Origin: an uncultured Oleiphilus sp.
GTDB lineage: Bacteria > Pseudomonadota > Gammaproteobacteria > Pseudomonadales > Oleiphilaceae
NCBI GenBank assembly: GCA_913020245.1
Contig: CAJWAD010000019.1
Span: 1 to 42,826, forward strand
Reading direction: 5' to 3'
Length of the DNA: 42,826 nucleotides
Part shown: positions 1 to 10,686 of the stretch, piece by piece
How positions within the stretch are numbered: the stretch's first letter is position 1
Layout of the letters: each line of letters opens with the position of its first letter
Position numbers and translations under genes: made by a program
The notes under the pieces: generated by a model
Databases searched by the model: none
Seen by the model: only the letters and a program-made list of their open reading frames with translations
Told to the model about the DNA's origin: nothing

Positions 1-8
1 AAAACGCA

Positions 9-644
9 ATGACCGATAGCAACTTTTCCAAAGAGCAAGAAAAAACAATTGCGCTTGCCGGCATTCTTCAGTCCTGTTATTTGGTGGATCGCATCGCACA
101 AACAGGCCAGTGCGATCAAGCAACCTTGACCGTATTGATGGAGAGCGTATTACAGACTGACCCCGCGTCAACCCTTGATGTTTATAAAGACTTGACGCAC
201 TTAAAAGAAGGGTTAGCGCTACTAAATCAATTACTCAACACGGGCAGCCAAACACGGTCACATACAGTGCGCTATGCGCTTGCGATTATGCATTTACAAC
301 GAAAATTAAATAAACGCTCGGATTTTCTACAAGAAATTTCCAAACGCCTGAGTTCTGCCCAGGTTCAAGTGCAGCACTTTGGCGCCGCGCATGAAAACGT
401 GATTTTCAATTTAGCGGGCATCTACTCAGATACGGTGAGCACCTTTGCTATGCGAATTCAGGTTGCAGGCCATGCTCAACATTTGCAAGTTGACCTGAAT
501 GCAGCAAAAATTCGTGCCTTATTTTTAGCCGCTATTCGCTCATCAATGCTGTGGCGTCAGCTAGGCGGGCACCGCTGGCAGTTTATCGTTAATAAGAGAA
601 AACTGGTGACCACCAGCCAATCTCTGCTCGATCGACTGAATTAA
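9..644 (+). CDS. hflD: High-frequency lysogenization protein HflD homologue
   Basis: The 211-residue product matches HflD in length and in its all-helical, charged composition, and it lies directly before purB, as in E. coli (mnmA-hflD-purB). In E. coli HflD is a peripheral inner-membrane protein that modulates lambda CII stability; its housekeeping role is unclear. There is no signal peptide or membrane span. The ATG at 9 follows an A-rich stretch without an obvious Shine-Dalgarno, which fits translation coupled to an upstream gene (probably mnmA) outside the window. The call rests on general resemblance plus synteny, since no catalytic motif exists to check. Confidence 0.88.
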   Translation: MTDSNFSKEQEKTIALAGILQSCYLVDRIAQTGQCDQATLTVLMESVLQTDPASTLDVYKDLTHLKEGLALLNQLLNTGSQTRSHTVRYALAIMHLQRKLNKRSDFLQEISKRLSSAQVQVQHFGAAHENVIFNLAGIYSDTVSTFAMRIQVAGHAQHLQVDLNAAKIRALFLAAIRSSMLWRQLGGHRWQFIVNKRKLVTTSQSLLDRLN

Positions 645-725
645 GGTGTCCTGCCCGCCGATTAGCCTAAAGCTGGGACTTACCTCGACTTTATAGTAGA
701 ATCACGCGCTTCTTTTTTGCAGTAA

Positions 726-3324
<2,599 letters not shown>

Positions 3325-3359
3325 TCGAACATTCGCTTATAAAAAAATTTGGGTACCTT

Positions 3360-4349
3360 ATGTCGTCCGTCAGTATTAATTTTTTGTCGGAAAAGGATCT
3401 TCCTTACTATTTACATGAACAGGTAGAAACGCTTCATCGAGTAAAACTTATAGAAGATGATTTACTTTGCATAGCCCTTGTTGGTAATCATCTACTAGCC
3501 AGCTGTTTATGCAGACATCACCGCGCACATGAATATACCATTGCGTTAGATGTGCTTCCGGCACATGCACAAACACAGCTAGGTGAAGTGGTACTTATAC
3601 GAGGCCTAGAACAGCTTACTGAGCGCGCCGTTAATCATATAACTGTATATCCGACACCGAAGCAAAAGGCGCTTTTTAACACACTCGGCTTTATCACCCG
3701 CGACGTCGTCCAAAACGACCAAAGTATGAACGACGTTGAACCAACGCTGGCTATGCATCTCATCGAGCCAGCAAAGGCGATTCGTGCATATCGTGAACGA
3801 TGCGCTATAAACACCCGAGTCGAGAGCCGTAACCATAATGAACAAATCGCTCGTCAATTAAGTAAAGATGCGAATGGCAATTTAACTTTCGAAGACGAAT
3901 CGACCTTTCTTACCGCGCATCGACACTTACTTATGAACAGTGACCGTCGCGTTTGGATATTGGCTGAGTCCTTAGAAAACCCAATCTTTTGCGATCGGAT
4001 CATTACCCAACAACTACAAAACATTGCACTTGCTGGACGCCAAGCGGAGATCCGTATACTTGTTAAGAACGACCGTCGACAAACGTTTGGCCGGAATCAA
4101 ATTATTGCGCTTGCGCAAAAACTCTCGAGCTTTATCCAAATTCGCACCTATAAAAATGTTAGCTACAACGTAAAGCAATGGGTCTCTATCATTGACTATG
4201 ATAAGTGTATATCCCGTGGCATAGAGCATGGTTTTCATGGTACCGCTTATGCGAAAAACCCACTTTTTAACGAGCGGATGCGGCATCAATTTGAAGATCT
4301 TTGGCAACAAGCACAACCCTCTATAGAAGCAAGACGCTTGGCTATCTGA
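3360..4349 (+). CDS. GNAT-like N-terminal plus PLD-like C-terminal protein (DUF7931 type)
   Basis: This 329-residue protein has a GNAT-like N-terminal half (about residues 1-140), with the usual strand pattern and a poorly conserved acetyl-CoA loop. The C-terminal half (about 150-329) resembles the phospholipase-D-like domain that follows GNAT modules in Pseudomonas-type genomes, ending in a FEDLWQQAQP...RRLAI-like motif. No HKD catalytic motif is visible, so the second domain is probably non-catalytic. It lies 35 bases after roxA on the same strand, probably co-transcribed, a neighbourhood I recall from pseudomonads. Substrate is unknown. A coding-like open frame continues in the +1 frame just after the stop (see findings). 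Confidence 0.75.
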   Translation: MSSVSINFLSEKDLPYYLHEQVETLHRVKLIEDDLLCIALVGNHLLASCLCRHHRAHEYTIALDVLPAHAQTQLGEVVLIRGLEQLTERAVNHITVYPTPKQKALFNTLGFITRDVVQNDQSMNDVEPTLAMHLIEPAKAIRAYRERCAINTRVESRNHNEQIARQLSKDANGNLTFEDESTFLTAHRHLLMNSDRRVWILAESLENPIFCDRIITQQLQNIALAGRQAEIRILVKNDRRQTFGRNQIIALAQKLSSFIQIRTYKNVSYNVKQWVSIIDYDKCISRGIEHGFHGTAYAKNPLFNERMRHQFEDLWQQAQPSIEARRLAI

Positions 4350-4534
4350 AGCGGCTATCGACAAGAATAAAAAGATTGATCCCCCTGCTCCCGTGGCCCC
4401 TTATAGACAGGATTTCATCCCGCTGGACGTTCTCAAGTTTGACTAACGCATCACATTTAAAATAAGTCACAGCTAACCATGTCTGACCGTTTGTACTAAT
4501 ATTCAAATATAGATAGTTACTATGAATGGATTAA

Positions 4535-5491
4535 ATGGCTACATCTACAAGCACTGATTGCTCGCCCGCTGACGTACGCGAAGAAACCATAAGAACGTGG
4601 CTTGCTAAAAAGGAAAGCGTCTGTCCCTATGCGCCAGGTTTAGCGCGCTTTACCTATCTGCCAAAAATAGACACTCTGAACATGGAGGGTGTTCGTTATT
4701 TTGCAAATGAATTATCGGGTTTTTACAAAGCGCGCAAAAATAATAAACGAGTCGGTCGGTGGATACTTCTGCCGCACCAAAATTGGACAACGCATGCGGA
4801 TGCGTTTGAAGAGTCAGAACGCTTGTTTTGGCTACTAAATGCCGCGTACTACTACCAAACCAAAGATAAATCAAACGTAAAAAAAACATTGCATCGTAAA
4901 ATAGAGGGAATAGAACAAGACCCGCATCGAGGTATCACTAACCCAATTATTGGAAAATTACCATGCCAAAACGCGAAGGTTATTCCCCCTAGAACGCTTT
5001 TTTGTACGGCAATGAGCCCTCTTTACTCGAGCGATAAATTCTATCGATACACCCCAGAATCAGTGTTATTCCTTATCTACTTATCTGAATTTAAGTCCAA
5101 GCAAGTGCGCCATCCCGATATCACTAAAAGAATCGCGATTGACATGGCATTTGGTAGCATTCTCGAGCACTTCGGTGACGAGTTTGAACCACAGAAAGAG
5201 AAACTCGAGCATGAACTCCCAATTTGGGGAGCATTAATTGAGCAAAGCGTGGCGCTTTACCATGGTGGAGATAATATTTGCAGCCCGGATAGAGCAATTC
5301 AGTTTTTTCAGCGCATTCCATCGAGCTTCATAACAGCAGTCTATCAACGCTTCGCTAACGAACTAACGCTATTGCCTGAACTGATCGACAAAAGCAGCAG
5401 AAGTCCTAAAACAGTTCTTTCCGTATGCTTTGCGGGGTCGGGATTATATGTCACGCCTTGCCCAACGGTTATAAATCCAGCAAAAATATAA
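4535..5491 (+). CDS. Unrecognised 318-residue cytoplasmic protein
   Basis: I do not recognise this family. The product is soluble, without signal peptide or membrane span. The best-defined feature is an N-terminal WLAKKESVCPYAPGLARF segment (about residues 22-39) with a lone cysteine at 30 followed by PYAPG, faintly like the CPF-x-P segment of DUF6875/YqcI-type proteins; that resemblance is too weak for assignment. The middle is rich in aromatic residues and lysine. The start has GGA five bases upstream of ATG 4535. The gene stands alone between roxA-GNAT and a strong terminator shared with glcB, so its own promoter is likely in 4450-4530. Confidence 0.7.
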   Translation: MATSTSTDCSPADVREETIRTWLAKKESVCPYAPGLARFTYLPKIDTLNMEGVRYFANELSGFYKARKNNKRVGRWILLPHQNWTTHADAFEESERLFWLLNAAYYYQTKDKSNVKKTLHRKIEGIEQDPHRGITNPIIGKLPCQNAKVIPPRTLFCTAMSPLYSSDKFYRYTPESVLFLIYLSEFKSKQVRHPDITKRIAIDMAFGSILEHFGDEFEPQKEKLEHELPIWGALIEQSVALYHGGDNICSPDRAIQFFQRIPSSFITAVYQRFANELTLLPELIDKSSRSPKTVLSVCFAGSGLYVTPCPTVINPAKI

Positions 5492-5505
5492 ACCAGCAAA
5501 ATTCA

Positions 5506-5543
5506 GCCATAAAAAAACCGGCACCAGCCGGTTTTTTTATGGC
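5506..5543. terminator. Bidirectional intrinsic terminator
   Basis: A perfect 17-bp inverted repeat (GCCATAAAAAAACCGGC / GCCGGTTTTTTTATGGC) with a 4-base loop lies between convergent genes. The CCGGC stem core is flanked by seven A and seven T, so it gives a GC stem plus U-run in both directions. It can end the unrecognised gene at 4535-5491 and glcB. Confidence 0.93.
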
Positions 5544-5557
5544 TATTAAAGCAGAAT

Positions 5558-7735
5558 TTACTGCGCTTTAAACTTCAAACGATAAGCATGAAGCAGCGGC
5601 TCAGTATAACCACTTGGCTGCTCTTTACCTTTAAATATAAGATCAGACGCAGCGCTAAAAGCGATACCATCAAAACTTGGGGCCATAGGAATATATGCTT
5701 GATCGCCCGCATTTTGTTCATCAACAATTGCAGCCATTCGCTTCAGACTTTCTTCTACTTGTTCTCGCGAACAAACATCATGAGCCAACCAGTTAGCGAC
5801 ATGTTGTGAAGAGATACGCAGCGTTGCTCGGTCTTCCATCAGGCCAACATTATTGATATCTGGCACTTTAGAACAACCTACACCCTGATCAACCCAGCGC
5901 ACAACATAACCAAGAATACCCTGACAATTATTATCCAACTCGGTTTGAATTTGCGCAGGCGTTAATGCATTCTTTTCTTCCTCTGTCATCAAAGGAATAG
6001 TCAGGATATCATCAACATTAGCGTGAGTACGTAATTTTAGTTCATTCTGCACCGTAAACACATCGACCATGTGATAATGGACCGCATGCAGGGCTGCAGC
6101 GGTCGGTGAAGGCACCCATGCTGTATTTGCACCTGCTTTCGGATGTCCAATTTTTTGCTCCATCATCAGGCCCAATTCATCAGGTATTGGCCACATACCC
6201 TTACCGATTTGCGCTCGTCCCTGCAAAGATGTCTCAAGGCCTGTATCGACATTCCAATCTTCGTAGGCATTGATCCACGTTTGTTGTTTCATGACAGTTT
6301 TTGGTACAAAAGCACCGGCTAGCATTGACGTATGAATTTCGTCACCCGTGCGATCTAAAAAGCCTGTATTTATAAATACAACACGGTCTTTCGCCGCCCG
6401 GATACACTCTTTTAAGTTAACGGTCGTGCGACGTTCCTCGTCCATTATACCCATTTTCACAGTAAATCGAGGTAAACCGAGCACATCTTCAACGCTTGCA
6501 AATAACTCGTTCGCGAAGGCCACTTCCTCGGGACCGTGCATTTTAGGTTTAACAATATTGACCGAACCAGTCGTTGAATTCTGGAATGGGCTATTACCTG
6601 TTAAATCATGAATTGCGATCAACGAAGTAATCATGCCATCCATTATACCTTCAGGAATCTCGGTGCCGTCCTCAAGCAAAATCGCTGGGTTCGTCATGAG
6701 GTGACCAACGTTACGTACGAACAGCATTGAACGCCCTTTAAGTGAAAACGTTTTGCCGTCTACTCCGCTAAACTGACGATCTTTATTCATTACTCGGGTG
6801 AATGTTTTACCGCCTTTAGAGACCTCTTCAGAAAGATCGCCTTTCATAAGGCCTAACCAATTACCATACGTAATCACTTTGTCTTCTGCATCAACCGCCG
6901 CAACCGAATCTTCACAATCCATAATAGTTGTGAGTGCCGCTTCCATCGTTAAGTCAGTAACACCTGCCGCATCAGTTGAACCCACCGGACTGTTACGATC
7001 AATCAGAATCTCAATATGAAGCCCATTATTTCTTAACAAGAAAGAAGTGGGTGCAGCCACGTCACCGGTATAGCCGACAAACTTCTCAACATGCGCTAAG
7101 CCTGATGTTGAGCCATCAGCCAGCGTAACCACTAACTTACCCGCATCGATAGCATAGTTAGTTGAGCCAACATGAGAGCCGGCTGCCAACGGTGCAGCGG
7201 TATCTAGCACGTCGCGTGCGTAAGCAATAACTTTATCACCGCGTACTTTGTTGTAACCGCCTTTAGCTTTCTCTGCGCCATTTTCTTCAGAAATGACACT
7301 AGAACCATAAAGTGCATCGTACAAAGAACCCCAACGTGCATTCGATGCGTTGAGCGCAAAACGCGCATTCATAACAGGCACAACAAGTTGAGGGCCCGCC
7401 ATTTCTGCAATTTCCGGTTCGACGTTCACGGTTGTTGCATCGAAATCTGCACCCTCTTCAACTAAGTAGCCGATTTCTTTCAAAAATGCTTTATATTCAG
7501 AAAAATTATGGGGCTGCCCTTGTCTCTCAGTATGATAAGCATCAATGTTCGCTTGTAGCTCATCACGTTTAGCCAGTAATTCGCGATTGCGCGGTGCAAG
7601 CTCATTAGCCATGGCACTAAAGCCTGCCCAAAATGCGTCTTGTTCCAAGCCAGTGCCCGGAATTGCTTTCTCGTTTACGAAATCGAATAGCTCTTTAGCG
7701 ACCTTTAGGCCACCCGCTTGAACGCGTTCTGTCAT
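5558..7735 (-). CDS. glcB: Malate synthase G
   Basis: Cytoplasmic glyoxylate-shunt/glycolate-pathway enzyme that condenses glyoxylate with acetyl-CoA to give malate. It aligns along its whole length with E. coli Glc[14 protein letters not shown]-like block (here [20 protein letters not shown]), the [14 protein letters not shown] acidic metal site, [15 protein letters not shown] with the catalytic arginine, [24 protein letters not shown], and the [20 protein letters not shown] block with the conserved cysteine. The open frame extends to a TTG at 7786, but the ATG at 7735 has GAGG nine bases upstream and gives 725 residues, against 723 in E. coli. No aceA or glc regulator lies next to it. Confidence 0.97.
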   Translation of the reverse strand: MTERVQAGGLKVAKELFDFVNEKAIPGTGLEQDAFWAGFSAMANELAPRNRELLAKRDELQANIDAYHTERQGQPHNFSEYKAFLKEIGYLVEEGADFDATTVNVEPEIAEMAGPQLVVPVMNARFALNASNARWGSLYDALYGSSVISEENGAEKAKGGYNKVRGDKVIAYARDVLDTAAPLAAGSHVGSTNYAIDAGKLVVTLADGSTSGLAHVEKFVGYTGDVAAPTSFLLRNNGLHIEILIDRNSPVGSTDAAGVTDLTMEAALTTIMDCEDSVAAVDAEDKVITYGNWLGLMKGDLSEEVSKGGKTFTRVMNKDRQFSGVDGKTFSLKGRSMLFVRNVGHLMTNPAILLEDGTEIPEGIMDGMITSLIAIHDLTGNSPFQNSTTGSVNIVKPKMHGPEEVAFANELFASVEDVLGLPRFTVKMGIMDEERRTTVNLKECIRAAKDRVVFINTGFLDRTGDEIHTSMLAGAFVPKTVMKQQTWINAYEDWNVDTGLETSLQGRAQIGKGMWPIPDELGLMMEQKIGHPKAGANTAWVPSPTAAALHAVHYHMVDVFTVQNELKLRTHANVDDILTIPLMTEEEKNALTPAQIQTELDNNCQGILGYVVRWVDQGVGCSKVPDINNVGLMEDRATLRISSQHVANWLAHDVCSREQVEESLKRMAAIVDEQNAGDQAYIPMAPSFDGIAFSAASDLIFKGKEQPSGYTEPLLHAYRLKFKAQ

Positions 7736-7947
7736 GTGTTTCAGCCTCAACACTTGTTTACTTGAATACTGCCTTTTGGCAACCAAGACCGATCCATCCA
7801 GACCAATCTATAATAAGGGCTTTGCAACCCCGAAAGGCGCAAGATTTTACATGAAAAATTGTCAAATCCCAACCGACGCAGCTTGCTAATTTCCAGCGCA
7901 AATAAATTTATTAATAAATGCGCAGAAATATCTGGGGCCTTAGATAG

Positions 7948-7975
7948 GTGACGAAAACAACAACTTGTCTATACT
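7948..7975 (+). promoter_or_regulatory. Candidate sigma-70 promoter for the 8018 gene
   Basis: GTGACG (7948-7953) and TATACT (7970-7975) are separated by 16 bases, a reasonable -35/-10 pair, about 42 bases before the ATG at 8018. It is a prediction from consensus only. Confidence 0.4.
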
Positions 7976-8017
7976 GAGGTCATATACGTAAATTCTTTTC
8001 TTTTTAGATACTTAAGT

Positions 8018-8794
8018 ATGTCCGGAATTGTCATCACCATTGGTATTACCAGTATAATCTGTATCGGGATTGCACTGACCGTTTATTTGCAAGCACGCGA
8101 GCGTGCAAAGATTGAGAAAATACGGCGTATTACCATGCTAAATGAACGCATGATCAACCTGCAGCGTCTGCTTTCGGATTTGCCACCACAATACTTAAAC
8201 AACGCGTTGCGCCTGCTGATCGCACAGCAATCATTGATCACCGCTAAAGATTTGTTTCAACTTAAACCAACCAAGCGCATCCGGTCTTATCTTGATCACA
8301 GTGCCGAGCAATTGAAAAGTTTTCAAGAGGCGGGCCCTGCACCGAAAGCAGTGCCCATAACAGATGAAGCGCAAGCGAGAGAGGCGCGCGAGTTACTTCA
8401 AATTCTGTATACCTTTTTACACCGCCTGCATCGAACGAACGCAATCGATGACAAACAAGCTAAACAATATATCGGACATGTAGGATATTTAGCACATAAA
8501 TCTAAAGCAGATGTATACGCGATGCGCGGAGAACAAGCACAGGCGGCGAACAAAATCCGCAGTGCAATTCATGCTTATCATAATGCGGTGGAATCGCTCG
8601 GCGCCGTATCGAGCCATCCTGAAGCGGTCGCAAACCTTGAAGATTATCGTACACGTATCAAAAAACTCACAAAGATTGCAGAGGCGAATAATCAACGCGT
8701 AAAAGAAGAGGCTCAGAAAAAAATCGAAAACAGTTCAGAATGGGAAGAGTATTTAGAAGAGGACAAACGTGATCCTTATAAGGATTACGACTAG
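8018..8794 (+). CDS. Membrane-anchored helical protein of unknown function
   Basis: A 258-residue product with one N-terminal membrane span (about residues 4-24, GIVITIGITSIICIGIALTV) followed directly by basic residues, so the long soluble part is probably cytoplasmic. The rest is predicted helical and rich in Glu, Lys, Gln and Ala, with coiled-coil-like stretches near 30-60 and 195-245 and a very acidic tail. I know no function for it. It is transcribed divergently from glcB and converges on the glutathione peroxidase gene. No strong ribosome binding site precedes ATG 8018, so its start is moderately sure. Confidence 0.72.
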   Translation: MSGIVITIGITSIICIGIALTVYLQARERAKIEKIRRITMLNERMINLQRLLSDLPPQYLNNALRLLIAQQSLITAKDLFQLKPTKRIRSYLDHSAEQLKSFQEAGPAPKAVPITDEAQAREARELLQILYTFLHRLHRTNAIDDKQAKQYIGHVGYLAHKSKADVYAMRGEQAQAANKIRSAIHAYHNAVESLGAVSSHPEAVANLEDYRTRIKKLTKIAEANNQRVKEEAQKKIENSSEWEEYLEEDKRDPYKDYD

Positions 8795-8854
8795 TCCTCC
8801 GTCGCTTAATAGTTAATTTGAACGTTTACATCGGCTTGATAACCCAACCAACAC

Positions 8855-9337
8855 TTACGCTAAAAGGCCTTTAATATCTTTCGCGATATCTTTTGGCTCT
8901 GTATTCGGTGCATAGCGCTTCAGTATCTCGCCCTCAGCATTAACCAAAAATTTGGTAAAGTTCCATTTAATTTTTTCTGAGCCTAGTAAGCCTTTCGCAG
9001 ACGATTTCAGTAGGTTGTACAAAGGATGTGTATCTGGGCCGTTTACTTCAACCTTTGAGAACATCGGAAACGTGACGCCATAATTTAGTTCACAGAACTC
9101 ACTTATGTCCGCATCACTGCCAGGGTCTTGACTTAAAAATTGATTACACGGGAACCCCAGTACAATAAGGCCTTTGTCCTTGTATTCGTCATACAAACTT
9201 TCTAAACCTTTAAATTGGGGTGTAAAACCACACTTACTGGCGGTATTAACAATAAGCATCACCTGACCTTTGAATTCACTCAGATCTTTGGTCTCACCCT
9301 TTATTGTGGTGACGGGAATATCGTAAACACTGCTCAT
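8855..9337 (-). CDS. btuE: Thiol (glutathione/thioredoxin) peroxidase, BtuE type
   Basis: Glutathione-peroxidase-fold enzyme reducing hydrogen and organic peroxides. It is a cysteine, not selenocysteine, form: C36 in [13 protein letters not shown]66 in FPCNQF, and W125-N126 in IKWNFTKF make the catalytic tetrad. C82 in the [13 protein letters not shown] segment is the likely resolving cysteine of the thioredoxin-dependent 2-Cys subtype. The open frame extends to 9409, but ATG 9337 has AAGGAG five to six bases upstream and gives 160 residues, the family length. It lies just downstream of flgL on the same strand; a separate promoter is likely, since no functional link to flagella is known. Confidence 0.94.
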   Translation of the reverse strand: MSSVYDIPVTTIKGETKDLSEFKGQVMLIVNTASKCGFTPQFKGLESLYDEYKDKGLIVLGFPCNQFLSQDPGSDADISEFCELNYGVTFPMFSKVEVNGPDTHPLYNLLKSSAKGLLGSEKIKWNFTKFLVNAEGEILKRYAPNTEPKDIAKDIKGLLA

Positions 9338-9384
9338 CAAAAGCTCCTTGACGTTAATCGTTCTCGAAAACGAATCTATAAAAA

Positions 9385-9430
9385 AGAAGCGTAACGGTAG
9401 CAGATCCAAGGCGAGGAAGAAACGCTTTCT
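9385..9430 (-). terminator. Possible terminator after flgL
   Basis: Reading leftwards, AGAAAGCGT (complement of 9422-9430) can pair with ACGCTTCT (complement of 9385-9392), with one bulged base, and a run of six T follows directly. The loop is about 29 bases, long for an intrinsic terminator, so this is tentative. Its place just after the last flagellar gene supports it. Confidence 0.35.
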
Positions 9431-9436
9431 ACCTGA

Positions 9437-10654
9437 CTAAATACGCTCAAATAAAGATAATGAAGTGATTTTTGAAAATGACGAATAGGCTGCTTCAAGC
9501 GTAAATTGCTGCACCGTCAACAAACTAACTGTTTCGGCATAATCAACCGCTTCTAGTGTATTCAGTACATCTTGGGTCAGTATTTCTGCATCTTTAAGCT
9601 GCTCAGCGCTCGCCTCAATTGTATTTAAGCGCGCCCCCACCTGCCCTCTAACTTCTAATACAGAGGTCTCAGCTGAATCCAAATTGGCAATGGTGCTTTC
9701 TAATAAATTATTGAAGCTTTCTTTACCCGCGGCGGTATCGTTAATATTGCGTAAGCCATAAATGAATTTTTCTATCGTCGTGAGAAGGCCCTGTTTCTCT
9801 GATGAATTCACTGTAAAACTATCGCCAGCAACCGGCGCACCCACAATCTCAAATTGCACACCATTAACTGAAATAGGACCATTCGACGAGTACGGCACAT
9901 TTGATTGAATGGTGACACCAGTCGATTTCTCAATAATATTAAAATCAGTCGGGGTAGTGAATTGAATCACCATATCCTCAGGATAAAAGGCATCGTATAG
10001 CGCTTGATCTGTTATCTGCCCAACACTGATACGAGCGGGTGGCACCGCCTGATTAGACGTGCTGGCTTCGGTAAAAAATGTGTTGGTGTAAGAGGGGATA
10101 TTCTGAAAAATATCGTAACCGTTTTCGGTGACCGCTACCGAAACGCTGCTTTCAATTTTAACGAAGCGCTGTCCTTGATCTCCCTGGTAACGGTATGCGC
10201 CGGAATCTGTTAACTGAAAGGGCTCTACTGCACCCTGAAATCCAGCGAATACGTACTCGCCCGTTGCATCTCTTGAATTCAATAACCCAGCAGTCTGATC
10301 CAAACGCTCCTCGACTTCTGCCGCAATTGATCCCAAATCATCTGCGGTTAACGCACCATTACCTGCGGTAACTGCTAATTCACGAATACGCTGAATCACA
10401 TCGTTAATCCCACCTAACCGATCATCTTGCAACGTAAGCCGGCCCTCCGCCAACTCAATATTACGTTGAAACTGGTTATTAATGGAAAGCTCTTGATTTA
10501 GTTCAAGAATGCGGGTCGATGCGACGGGATCATCAGATGGATTAAGCACGCGACGACCCGTTGCCAACTGCTGCTGCGTTTTTTGCTGCTGCTGCGTGAC
10601 ATCCTGAATCGAGTTAATCCCTTGATTGTAAATTTGTATCGTGGATATTCTCAT
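9437..10654 (-). CDS. flgL: Flagellar hook-filament junction protein FlgL (HAP3)
   Basis: Second junction protein between hook and filament, exported by the flagellar type III system. The N-terminus (MRISTIQIYNQGINSIQDVTQQQQKTQQQLATGRRVLNPSDDPVAS) has the typical flagellin-like coiled-coil region and the SDDPVA-type motif. The C-terminal helix (SLLTVQQFTLEAAYSSFSKITSLSLFERI) is the matching partner. At 405 residues it is longer than the 317 of E. coli and in the range of marine gammaproteobacteria. It is the last gene of the flg operon, 32 bases after flgK, with AGGTAG upstream of ATG. Confidence 0.96.
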   Translation of the reverse strand: MRISTIQIYNQGINSIQDVTQQQQKTQQQLATGRRVLNPSDDPVASTRILELNQELSINNQFQRNIELAEGRLTLQDDRLGGINDVIQRIRELAVTAGNGALTADDLGSIAAEVEERLDQTAGLLNSRDATGEYVFAGFQGAVEPFQLTDSGAYRYQGDQGQRFVKIESSVSVAVTENGYDIFQNIPSYTNTFFTEASTSNQAVPPARISVGQITDQALYDAFYPEDMVIQFTTPTDFNIIEKSTGVTIQSNVPYSSNGPISVNGVQFEIVGAPVAGDSFTVNSSEKQGLLTTIEKFIYGLRNINDTAAGKESFNNLLESTIANLDSAETSVLEVRGQVGARLNTIEASAEQLKDAEILTQDVLNTLEAVDYAETVSLLTVQQFTLEAAYSSFSKITSLSLFERI

Positions 10655-10686
10655 TATCTTCTACCTGTCTAGTGCCGCGCGCGGTC

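Noticed and set aside
7736-7786. Seventeen-codon upstream extension of glcB from TTG
   Set aside because: The internal ATG at 7735 has a good ribosome binding site and yields the family length.
9338-9409. 24-residue N-terminal extension of the peroxidase
   Set aside because: The extension is hydrophobic at first sight but the ATG at 9337 has a strong AAGGAG site and the 160-residue length is standard, so a signal peptide is unlikely.
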